Source: an uncultured Carnobacteriaceae bacterium (GTDB lineage: Bacteria; Bacillota; Bacilli; Lactobacillales; Aerococcaceae). From it: a DNA stretch of 21,371 bases. This document shows, one piece after another, positions 15,297 through 21,371 of the stretch (its first letter is position 1; every line of letters starts with the position of its first letter). Both the position numbers and the translations under genes were made by a program. Location of the stretch: assembly GCA_938039195.1 (NCBI GenBank), contig CALHVK010000103.1, forward strand, positions 1 to 21,371, written 5' to 3'. The notes under the pieces are model-generated. The model had not been told where the DNA came from and searched no databases. It was given only the letters and a program-made list of their open reading frames with translations.

Positions 15297-17054
15297 TTAT
15301 TTGTGCATGCGGGCAATTAATTTATCATACTCTGGTGTTGTCACAACACTATCGACTACTAATAATTGCGCATTTGGTGCAGCTGCTTGTACTTGTGATT
15401 GTTGTGCAATCGTTGTAACAATCATGATATTTTTAGCGTTATGTTCTGCTAATTTTTCAAATGGAACTGTCACAACTGGAATCTTCACATCATTTGCACG
15501 GAAGATCGATTGTAATGTTTCACGACCCATTGTTGCAGAACCTTCAGCTTTGTCATAGGCAAAGACCACTTCATCGACAAAGTTTAAGTCAACTGTTGCA
15601 TCTTCTTGTGCTGGTGCAGCTGTTTCAGCAGGACGAACAGTTCCGTTTGTTAATTGTGCTACGATTTCATCGTATTTTGGTGATGTTAAGAAGTTATCAA
15701 CAGCTACGTGGATCGCTCTTGGTGTACGTTGTGCAGCACGGTCTGCTAGTTCTTCTTGAGTGACAATTAATGTGTAATCTGTATCTTCAAGCGTTGAGAT
15801 AGCTTGGTTTGTTACAGGAATATTTTCAAAACCTGCTTTTTGAATTTTGTTACGAAGAAGTGAAGCACCCATTGCTGAGCTTCCCATTCCAGCATCACAT
15901 GCAAAGATAATACGTTTTACTGAGTCAGTAGAGATTGTTGAAAATTCAGGTGAAGCAGCAACAGTTTGTCCTTTTGCTTGTGCCTTTGCTGCTGTAGTAG
16001 CAGCTTGAGCAACTTCAAGTGATTCTTCTGAATTGTCGAGTTTTAAGATGAATGAACCTACTACAAATGATACAGCAGCAGCGACTAGTACACCGGCTAA
16101 CACAACTAAGTGAGGCATAAATCCTTTAGGCGCCATTCCTAAGATTGCGATGATTGAACCTGGTGAAGCGGCTGAAGTTAATCCAGCTCCTAATAATTGG
16201 AATGTGAATGTACCAGATACACCACCTGCGATAACAGCAAGGAACATTGCTGGTTTCATCATTACGTATGGGAAGTAGATTTCATGAATCCCACCAACGA
16301 AGTGAATTAACATTGCACCCCATGAAGATGATTTTGCAGAACCTTTTCCAAAGAACGCAAATGCAAGTAAGATACCAAGACCTGGTCCAGGGTTTGCTTC
16401 AAGTAAGAATAGGATTGATTTACCAGCATCTACTACTTGTTGTGTTCCAATTGGAGTAAAGATTCCGTGGTTTAACGCATTGTTTAAGAATAAGATTTTA
16501 GCTGGTTCAATAATGATGTTTGCTAATGGTAATAATTTAAGTGTAACTAATGTATCTACCCCTTGTCCTACTAATGTTGTTAAGTTCGCAACAACTGGTC
16601 CAACTGAATAGAAGGCAAGAAGCATCATACCAAATGCAAGGAAACCTGCAGAGAAGTTATTTACTAACATTTCAAAACCAGGTTTGATTTTTGGTTGTAC
16701 TGTTTGGTCGAATTTCTTCATTAACCAAGCTGTAAAAGGTCCCATAATCATCGCACCGATAATCATTGGCACTGTAGATCCAGCAACTGCCCCGAATGAA
16801 GCAACAGCACCGACAACACCTCCACGATGTCCGTATACATTGAATCCACCTGTAAATGCGATTAGAAGTGGAATGACGTAAGTTAACATTGGGGATACCA
16901 TCTTACTTAATTCTTCATTTGGAAGGTATCCGTTTGGAATTACTAATGCCGTTAAGACACCCCAAGCGATTAAGGCAGGGATATTTGGCATGACCATATT
17001 AGAAAGTGTTGTTCCAAGTTTTTGGAGTCTCACTTTAAAAGATTTGTTTGACAT
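15297..17054 (-). CDS. mtlA: Mannitol-specific PTS EIICB permease with an extra degenerate EIIB domain
   Basis: 585-residue membrane transporter that imports and phosphorylates mannitol. The EIIC membrane domain spans about residues 20-340 and includes LNHGIFTPIG (His197) and GGIHEIYFPY (the conserved GIxE-type motif with Glu258). An Ala/Gln-rich linker (345-372) joins it to EIIB, with the phosphocysteine Cys386 in RIIFACDAGMGSSAMG. After a second Ala/Pro-rich linker (474-487), residues 495-583 repeat the EIIB fold: EVVFAYDKAEGSATMG at the active-site loop with Tyr500 in place of Cys, and TTPEYDKLIARM matching TSPKYDEIVAQL of the first copy. The start has GGAG seven bases upstream. It is the first gene of the operon. 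Confidence 0.95.
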   Translation of the reverse strand: MSNKSFKVRLQKLGTTLSNMVMPNIPALIAWGVLTALVIPNGYLPNEELSKMVSPMLTYVIPLLIAFTGGFNVYGHRGGVVGAVASFGAVAGSTVPMIIGAMIMGPFTAWLMKKFDQTVQPKIKPGFEMLVNNFSAGFLAFGMMLLAFYSVGPVVANLTTLVGQGVDTLVTLKLLPLANIIIEPAKILFLNNALNHGIFTPIGTQQVVDAGKSILFLLEANPGPGLGILLAFAFFGKGSAKSSSWGAMLIHFVGGIHEIYFPYVMMKPAMFLAVIAGGVSGTFTFQLLGAGLTSAASPGSIIAILGMAPKGFMPHLVVLAGVLVAAAVSFVVGSFILKLDNSEESLEVAQAATTAAKAQAKGQTVAASPEFSTISTDSVKRIIFACDAGMGSSAMGASLLRNKIQKAGFENIPVTNQAISTLEDTDYTLIVTQEELADRAAQRTPRAIHVAVDNFLTSPKYDEIVAQLTNGTVRPAETAAPAQEDATVDLNFVDEVVFAYDKAEGSATMGRETLQSIFRANDVKIPVVTVPFEKLAEHNAKNIMIVTTIAQQSQVQAAAPNAQLLVVDSVVTTPEYDKLIARMHK

Positions 17055-17129
17055 TTTTCTTCTCCTTTATTATAGAATGACGTTCCCCATCACCTGAAAA
17101 ACGCACTCCTTATTTGATGAATTTATCAT

Positions 17130-17158
17130 ACAATACTCATGTAGATTAAAAAACTCAA
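17130..17158 (-). promoter_or_regulatory. Candidate mtlA promoter
   Basis: Minus strand: -35-like TTGAGT (17153-17158) and -10-like TATTGT (17130-17135), 17 bases apart. An alternative -10 TATGAT lies at 17125-17130. Both are imperfect, as expected of an activator-dependent promoter. Confidence 0.35.
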
Positions 17159-17161
17159 ATT

Positions 17162-17182
17162 TTGGCAAAAAAAATGTGTCAT
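17162..17182. promoter_or_regulatory. Candidate MtlR operator upstream of mtlA
   Basis: TTGGCAAA (17162-17169) and TGTGTCAT (17175-17182) each match seven of eight positions of the two halves of the operator TTGNCACA-N4-TGTGNCAA that I recall for Bacillus/Geobacillus MtlR, but the gap here is five bases, not four. It lies immediately upstream of the candidate -35, where an activator would bind. A perfect 12-bp palindrome TTGTTATAACAA lies nearby at 17192-17203. Confidence 0.4.
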
Positions 17183-17306
17183 AAAATGAATTTGTTATAA
17201 CAACTGTTTAATAAACGGAATGAAGGAACAATGTACTGACTCCATAAAGCTCGGCAATTTATTGAAGCACAGGATGTAGCTCTGTATTGTGCAGGACAAA
17301 ATCTCT

Positions 17307-17456
17307 TTAATTTATTTTGATTCTTTTTTGGTTTTCTTTGAGGTGACTAGCTTTTTTACTTTCACAGAAGGCAAAGAGTTCGCCAGCTTCGAGAGGGACG
17401 GTTAACCATTTCATTGGCACTCCTACTACGAAGGCTTGGATGGCACTTTCAACCAT
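17307..17456 (-). pseudogene. Fragment of a second UcpA-like SDR gene
   Basis: A 49-codon frame starts with ATG at 17456 (GGGAG about six bases upstream). Its residues 3-39 (ESAIQAFVVGVPMKWL then TVPLEAGELFAF then CESKKASHL) align without gaps to the ucpA product of this window (ESAIQDIAVGVPMKRL, ADPLEVGELFAF, LGSDEASYL), 25 of 37 identical. The homology covers only a late part of the SDR fold; the cofactor and catalytic regions are absent and the tail KENQKRIKIN is unrelated. At DNA level 17370-17450 matches 10388-10468 at about 67 of 81 bases. I interpret it as the remnant of a duplicated or displaced ucpA paralogue. Confidence 0.7.
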
Positions 17457-17481
17457 TCACAGCTCCCTTTTTCCGCAAAAG

Positions 17482-17515
17482 AAAAACACCTGCAGCGTTC
17501 TCACTGCAAGTGTTT
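17482..17515 (-). terminator. Terminator of the EamA transporter gene
   Basis: AAACAC-C-TGCAG (17484-17494) pairs with CTGCA-A-GTGTTT (17504-17515) around a loop of about nine bases. A U-rich stretch follows on the minus strand (A-rich 17477-17486). It begins 13 bases past the stop. Confidence 0.7.
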
Positions 17516-17528
17516 CAGTATATCATTT

Positions 17529-18482
17529 CTAGTCCAGGACGCCTTGTTCTTTTTTACGGCGTTCTTTGATTAAGTCTTTGACCGAGATGAGGACCACGGC
17601 TGCTAGAATCATCGCCATGCCGACAAAGTCAATCGCAAAGAAATGTTCGTTCATAATGAGGAAGGCGAAGAATACTGCAGAAATCGGTTCGACAGCGGCA
17701 ATTAAGCTACTCTTCACCGGCCCGATATAGCTCGTTCCTTTTAAAAACATCGTGTACGAGATAATCGTTCCAATGAGGATAATCCCTACAAGAGAAGCAA
17801 TGATATCTAGGCTATACGTAATCTCCAGCGTTGTAAGGCCGCTCATCGGGAAGAGAATTACCCCGGCAATGACCATCCCTACTCCAATCACCGTCAGACT
17901 TCCGTACTCTTGGATGAGTTTAATCGGAAGCATGATGTAGATGGCATAGGTAAATGCGCTAGAGATGCCCCAAAAGAGCCCGAGTGGTGTCACGCTCAGT
18001 TGATTGAGTTGTCCATGTGTCGCAATGAGGAATGTCCCCGCCATCGCTAGAATAATCGACATCACTTCTGAGGTAGTCGGTGCCGTACGATTCTTCAAGC
18101 ACATGTACACCAAGATAATAACTGGACAGAGGTACTGTAAGACGGTCGCAGTCCCGGCGTTACTGAGGTGGATGGCCTCCAGATAGGTATACTGGTTCAT
18201 AAAGAGTCCGATAAACGCAAAGAGCGTAATCTTAGCGTAGTTCTTCTTTTCCTTGAAGAAGGCGACGAGTTGGCCTCTAGTAAACACATAACTCATTGCT
18301 AAGAGGCAGACTCCGGAGATAATCAGACGTAGGTCGGTCAAGGCAAGCACTCCCATACCGTGTGCCATCAAGTATTGACCACATGCGCCACTCATCCCCC
18401 AGGCAATCCCGGCAAAGAGCGTCATCAAGGTTCCTTTTAATAGTTGTTGTTTTGGTTGGTTTTGTTGTTCTGTCGTTTTCAT
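17529..18482 (-). CDS. EamA/DMT-family transporter (RhaT/YdcZ-like drug/metabolite exporter)
   Basis: 317-residue membrane protein with ten predicted transmembrane segments in two EamA repeats. The first begins LMTLFAGIAWGMSGACGQYL and contains EAIHLSNAGTATVLQYLCPV, the usual first-repeat signature. The second contains PLGLFWGISSAFTYAIYIML and ends with SSLIAAVEPISAVFFAFLIM, the hallmark of the family. Substrate (metabolite or drug) is unknown. The start at 18482 has no clear ribosome site, but an extended -10 lies only seven bases upstream, which predicts a near-leaderless mRNA. An in-frame ATG at 18425 has an AAGGA site at good spacing but would remove residues that normally precede the first helix. 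It diverges from the choline-binding amidase gene. Confidence 0.88.
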   Translation of the reverse strand: MKTTEQQNQPKQQLLKGTLMTLFAGIAWGMSGACGQYLMAHGMGVLALTDLRLIISGVCLLAMSYVFTRGQLVAFFKEKKNYAKITLFAFIGLFMNQYTYLEAIHLSNAGTATVLQYLCPVIILVYMCLKNRTAPTTSEVMSIILAMAGTFLIATHGQLNQLSVTPLGLFWGISSAFTYAIYIMLPIKLIQEYGSLTVIGVGMVIAGVILFPMSGLTTLEITYSLDIIASLVGIILIGTIISYTMFLKGTSYIGPVKSSLIAAVEPISAVFFAFLIMNEHFFAIDFVGMAMILAAVVLISVKDLIKERRKKEQGVLD

Positions 18483-18489
18483 ACTCTCG

Positions 18490-18498
18490 ATTATAGCA
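18490..18498 (-). promoter_or_regulatory. Extended -10 promoter of the EamA gene
   Basis: Minus-strand TGC-TATAAT at 18490-18498 is a perfect extended -10. Seven bases separate it from the ATG at 18482, so transcription should begin at or next to the start codon. No good -35 is visible. Confidence 0.55.
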
Positions 18499-18651
18499 CA
18501 TCTACGAGCGTTTCATTACGATTTCACGTGTAAAAATTTCAGATTTCACAGAGACTCATATTTTCCTTTGCCTCAAGTGATTCGTTTATTGCAGTTGCAT
18601 ATTATTCTTGTGACAAAAGTGTGAATTTTATATTAGGAAATTGCGGTTCCC

Positions 18652-18697
18652 TCCCTTTTTTGGTACACTTATAAAGGAAAAATTTAACCAAGGAGGG
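18652..18697 (+). promoter_or_regulatory. Promoter and ribosome site of the choline-binding amidase
   Basis: TTGCGG, a 17-base pyrimidine-rich spacer and TACACT form a plausible -35/-10 pair in about 18642-18670, directly followed by TATAAA. AAGGAGGG at 18690-18697 is a strong ribosome binding site four bases before the ATG at 18702. Confidence 0.5.
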
Positions 18698-18701
18698 TTT
18701 T

Positions 18702-20534
18702 ATGAAACATACAGGTAAAGTCACACTCTTAACGGCTGCCCTATTCGCCCTTTCGGCACATGCGGTTGCTGCAGAGACGACACAAGCCGAAACGACAGCT
18801 CAACCGACGACTGTTGAGGTGACAACGGTTCAACCAACAACAGAAACGACAACAACTGCGGAAGCGTCTCTTCCAACAAGTGCTAAAAACACAAGTGATG
18901 TTCCTAATGAAGTTGTAGAACAAAAACAGACAGGAATTGTTACAGCAGACGGTGCAACTTATTATTATGTTGATGGTAAACCAATCACTTCATCTTGGAA
19001 ATGGACAAATGGACGCTGGTACTACTTTGGCTCAGACGGAAAGATGTTGAAATCAACCGTTACTCCAGATGGCTATCTTTTAGATAATGAGGGCCTACTC
19101 GTTTCTGGAGGTTGGAACTACTCAAATGGTCAAAAATACTACACTGATGCTGGTGGAAAAATCTTTCGTGGCGATTGGAAAAAAATAGACGGGAAATGGT
19201 ATTCGTTTAAAGGCAATGGTGTTCTTCGTCAAAATGAGTTCTACGGTGTTTACTACTTGAAGGCTGACGGTTCCATGGCAGAAAATGAATGGATTTTCGA
19301 CAAATACTATAATAGCTATTTCTATATTAAACAAGGTGGAGCATACGCGAGAAAAGAATGGTTTGGTTCCTACTACTTAAAAGATGGTGGATACATGGCT
19401 AAATCAGAGTTCATTTATGATGCAAACTACAAAGCTACTTATTATCTAAGTGAAAGTGGCCAGTATGTTGGTGGTAAATGGCTCGAGCTTAACGGAAAGA
19501 AATATCACTTCCAAATGGACGGTATTTTAGATACTAATAAATGGATTGGGAACTACTACGTTAAATCTGATGGTGCAATGGCCAGAAATGAATGGTTCTT
19601 TGATAAAAATTATGGTAGTTACTTCTATCTCGGTGAAGATGGAAAATATATTGGAGGTAATCGTTGGTTCCAGATTGGCGGTGATTGGTTCTACTTTATC
19701 GCAGATGGTCAAATGGCTTCAAACCGTTGGATTGATTCGTATTATGTGAAAGCAGACGGACGCATGGCTAAAAACGAATGGATTTATGATAAGAACTATG
19801 GAGGCAAATTCTACCTTAAAGAGAATGGTGTGTATGCCCGAAACATTGAAGTTGTTGATGGCAAAAGACACGCCTTCCAAGACAATGGTTTATGGATTGG
19901 AGAAGTTCCTGAAGCAGTAAACTACGGTAACTACAAAAACGTGGTCTTCCTTGACCCAGGTCATGGTGGACGTGATCCAGGTGCCGTCTACAACGGACTT
20001 CGCGAGAAAGATTTAAACATGTCGATTTATCGTAAACTTCGTAGCAAATTGGAAAAACTTGGCTACACTGTTTTAACATCACGTGACAGCGATGTGTATG
20101 TGGACTATGTTACTGAACGTTCTGAAATGGTGAACAAGACGGATGCGGATGTATTTATCAGTATCCACTTCAACGCAACAGGCGTTCCTGGGGTAAACCG
20201 TAGCGGTGTGGAAACATACATCTACGAACCAGATCCAGACATTACGCCTCGTATTAATAAAGTGGCGCATAACCACCCTATTCGTCTAAGCGAAAGTAAA
20301 CGTCTAGCCGACAACATTCATAACTCTGTTGTATCTGTTGCGGGTGCAAACGACCGTGGTGTTCGTGGGGCTAACTACGCTGTTCTTCGTGAAACAGTTA
20401 AACCTGCCGTTCTATTAGAACTTGGGTACATGGATAGCCCTGAATACAAGAAGATTAGCGATGATAAATACCAAAACAAACTCGTTGAAGGGATTGTCAC
20501 CGGTCTACTTAACTTCTATAAGACAGCTAAATAA
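18702..20534 (+). CDS. Secreted choline-binding N-acetylmuramoyl-L-alanine amidase (Amidase_3)
   Basis: 610-residue exported wall hydrolase. A signal peptide (1-24, cleavage after AHAVAA) is followed by a Thr/Glu-rich linker (25-75), then many choline-binding-type repeats (about 77-405) such as WKWTNGRWYYFGSDGKM and YYLKADGSMAENEWIFDK, in the LytB-like style with aromatic residues spaced about ten apart. The C-terminal Amidase_3 domain (about 412-606) cleaves the bond between MurNAc and L-alanine. Its zinc ligands are His421 (LDPGHGG), Glu435 (REKDLN) and His489 (SIHFNA); the catalytic Glu573 is in LLELGYMDS. All key residues are intact. Repeats tether the enzyme to phosphocholine on teichoic acid, so a role in cell separation or autolysis is likely. 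Glucan binding is a less likely alternative for the repeats. Confidence 0.9.
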   Translation: MKHTGKVTLLTAALFALSAHAVAAETTQAETTAQPTTVEVTTVQPTTETTTTAEASLPTSAKNTSDVPNEVVEQKQTGIVTADGATYYYVDGKPITSSWKWTNGRWYYFGSDGKMLKSTVTPDGYLLDNEGLLVSGGWNYSNGQKYYTDAGGKIFRGDWKKIDGKWYSFKGNGVLRQNEFYGVYYLKADGSMAENEWIFDKYYNSYFYIKQGGAYARKEWFGSYYLKDGGYMAKSEFIYDANYKATYYLSESGQYVGGKWLELNGKKYHFQMDGILDTNKWIGNYYVKSDGAMARNEWFFDKNYGSYFYLGEDGKYIGGNRWFQIGGDWFYFIADGQMASNRWIDSYYVKADGRMAKNEWIYDKNYGGKFYLKENGVYARNIEVVDGKRHAFQDNGLWIGEVPEAVNYGNYKNVVFLDPGHGGRDPGAVYNGLREKDLNMSIYRKLRSKLEKLGYTVLTSRDSDVYVDYVTERSEMVNKTDADVFISIHFNATGVPGVNRSGVETYIYEPDPDITPRINKVAHNHPIRLSESKRLADNIHNSVVSVAGANDRGVRGANYAVLRETVKPAVLLELGYMDSPEYKKISDDKYQNKLVEGIVTGLLNFYKTAK

Positions 20535-20545
20535 CGCTCATAAAT

Positions 20546-20583
20546 AATAAAGTCTGAAAGAATCTCTTTCAGACTTTATTTAA
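20546..20583 (+). terminator. Terminator of the amidase gene
   Basis: Perfect 16-bp stem (AATAAAGTCTGAAAGA, 20546-20561, with 20565-20580) and a three-base loop, ending in a short T-rich tail. It lies 11 bases after the stop codon. Confidence 0.75.
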
Positions 20584-20642
20584 TTCTCAAAAAAATTTAC
20601 TTTTTAGTTTAAACACTCCCGTTCTAAATATTCTATATTACA

Positions 20643-20671
20643 TAGACTTATTGCTATTACTTTTATATAAT
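20643..20671 (+). promoter_or_regulatory. Promoter of the lipoprotein gene
   Basis: -35 TAGACT (20643-20648), 17-base spacer and a perfect -10 TATAAT (20666-20671). The ATG is 32 bases downstream. Confidence 0.6.
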
Positions 20672-20703
20672 GAATAAAAATATTAAATTTGGGAGTTTAT
20701 ACT

Positions 20704-21371
20704 ATGCAAAAATTTAAACTACTATCACCATTAATTCTCTCTACTCTATTTCTCGTAGCCTGTCAGTCACAAACAAATAATACTGAACAGTCATCTACTG
20801 AGATTAGCACTACTGAAGTTAGTACCTCTGAAACTACTCAACAATCTTTTTCTGAAGCAAAATCTTATGAAGATATCATTACAAACTATTCAAAAGTCCT
20901 TACAGGTACAGACCCAAACATCATGAACTTAAATGTATCCTCTCTTCAAGCGTATTCAAGTGGAGAAGTTGAAGCACGATTCTCAGGAATTTCTTATAGC
21001 CTATATGACTTAAATAATGATGGTTCTCCTGAACTTCTTATTGCCCTAAAGGATAATAACAACTCATACACACTATTAGATATTTACTCTAATTCTTCAG
21101 GAAAATTAGTTAGATTAACTAATAAAAGTAATCATCTTGAACAAATTGGTCATCAACGTACTACCCTAACAATCCGTCAAGATAACTCATTATTTTTAAG
21201 CACTCCTATAAATAAAGAGTTTGTATTATTTAAAGTGAATAAAGATGCTACAGGTTTAGAAAAGCTTTCAGAAACTAATAAAGTCGAAGATACAGTGAAA
21301 TTCCCGAAAGAATTCGATTTAAGTGAACTTCAATGGAAACCTGTATCAGATAGTCCTACAATTACTAAAGA
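20704..21371 (+). CDS. Putative lipoprotein with a calcium-loop-like motif, N-terminal part
   Basis: 222 complete codons are visible; the gene runs off the right edge. A lipoprotein signal peptide ends in the lipobox LVAC with Cys20 as the lipidated residue, so the protein should be anchored on the outer face of the membrane. A Ser/Thr-rich linker follows (about 21-55: TTEVSTSETTQQS). A globular region contains YDLNNDGSPELLIAL, with Asp102-Asn104-Asp106-Glu110 in the DxNxDGxxE pattern of EF-hand-like or FG-GAP calcium loops. GGGAG lies eight bases upstream of the ATG. I do not recognise a specific family and infer no enzymatic role. It has its own promoter and is separated from the amidase gene by a terminator. 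Confidence 0.75.
   Translation, partial: MQKFKLLSPLILSTLFLVACQSQTNNTEQSSTEISTTEVSTSETTQQSFSEAKSYEDIITNYSKVLTGTDPNIMNLNVSSLQAYSSGEVEARFSGISYSLYDLNNDGSPELLIALKDNNNSYTLLDIYSNSSGKLVRLTNKSNHLEQIGHQRTTLTIRQDNSLFLSTPINKEFVLFKVNKDATGLEKLSETNKVEDTVKFPKEFDLSELQWKPVSDSPTITK

Noticed and set aside
17430..18501. Short open frames antisense to or out of frame with the EamA gene, including one starting at 18501
   Set aside because: They are shadows of a well-supported membrane protein gene; their translations have no coherent domain.
18741..20276. Several minus-strand open frames inside the choline-binding amidase gene
   Set aside because: The repetitive coding sequence keeps the complementary strand open by composition; the plus-strand product has all its expected motifs.
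18702..20534. CRISPR-like or DNA-level tandem repeat in the choline-binding region
   Set aside because: The repeats are at protein level and diverged at DNA level; they encode the wall-binding modules.

Overview
The window looks like a chromosomal segment of a low-GC Gram-positive coccus of the order Lactobacillales. Evidence: AGGAGG-type ribosome binding sites throughout, an mtlA-mtlR-mtlF-mtlD mannitol PTS operon, an UcpA-like SDR, a secreted choline-binding amidase and a lipobox lipoprotein. The choline-binding repeats point to the Streptococcus / Granulicatella / Abiotrophia / Gemella neighbourhood. Genus is not settled from the sequence.

Layout. 1-384: N-terminal part of glutathione reductase (minus). 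385-857: no gene; a compound inverted-repeat block. 858-2104: papain-like cysteine peptidase and gpmA, one minus-strand unit. 2273-3469: O-antigen-ligase-like membrane protein (plus), meeting a large M16 peptidase (minus, 3527-6448) at a shared bidirectional terminator. 6635-10178: an accessory island, all minus strand, each unit with its own terminator: a Sau3AI-like restriction endonuclease, its C5 methyltransferase, then a separate two-gene unit (an 86-residue unknown protein and a small XRE regulator) behind a 40-bp perfect palindrome. 10289-11086: ucpA. 11203-11555: wreckage of an amino-acid ABC transporter operon. 11697-17054: mannitol operon. 17307-17456: a fragment of a second ucpA-like gene. 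17529-18482: EamA/DMT transporter. 18702-20534: choline-binding N-acetylmuramoyl-L-alanine amidase (plus). 20704-end: start of a lipoprotein (plus).

How the genes work together. MtlA imports and phosphorylates mannitol with phosphate from MtlF (EIIA), MtlD oxidises mannitol-1-phosphate to fructose-6-phosphate, and MtlR is the PRD activator. A candidate MtlR operator lies just upstream of a possible mtlA promoter. The restriction-modification pair should recognise GATC; by manual scan that word occurs only 19 times in this window, well under a composition-based estimate of about 80.

Most of the window is ordinary core genome. The parts worth a second look are the palindrome/unknown-protein/XRE module beside the restriction system, the GATC scarcity, the degenerate second EIIB domain of MtlA, the loss of phosphorylatable residues in MtlR, and the two gene graveyards that flank the mannitol operon. 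I did not find a clearly new defence or mobile system beyond these, and I see no tRNA, rRNA, CRISPR array, IS element or prophage.
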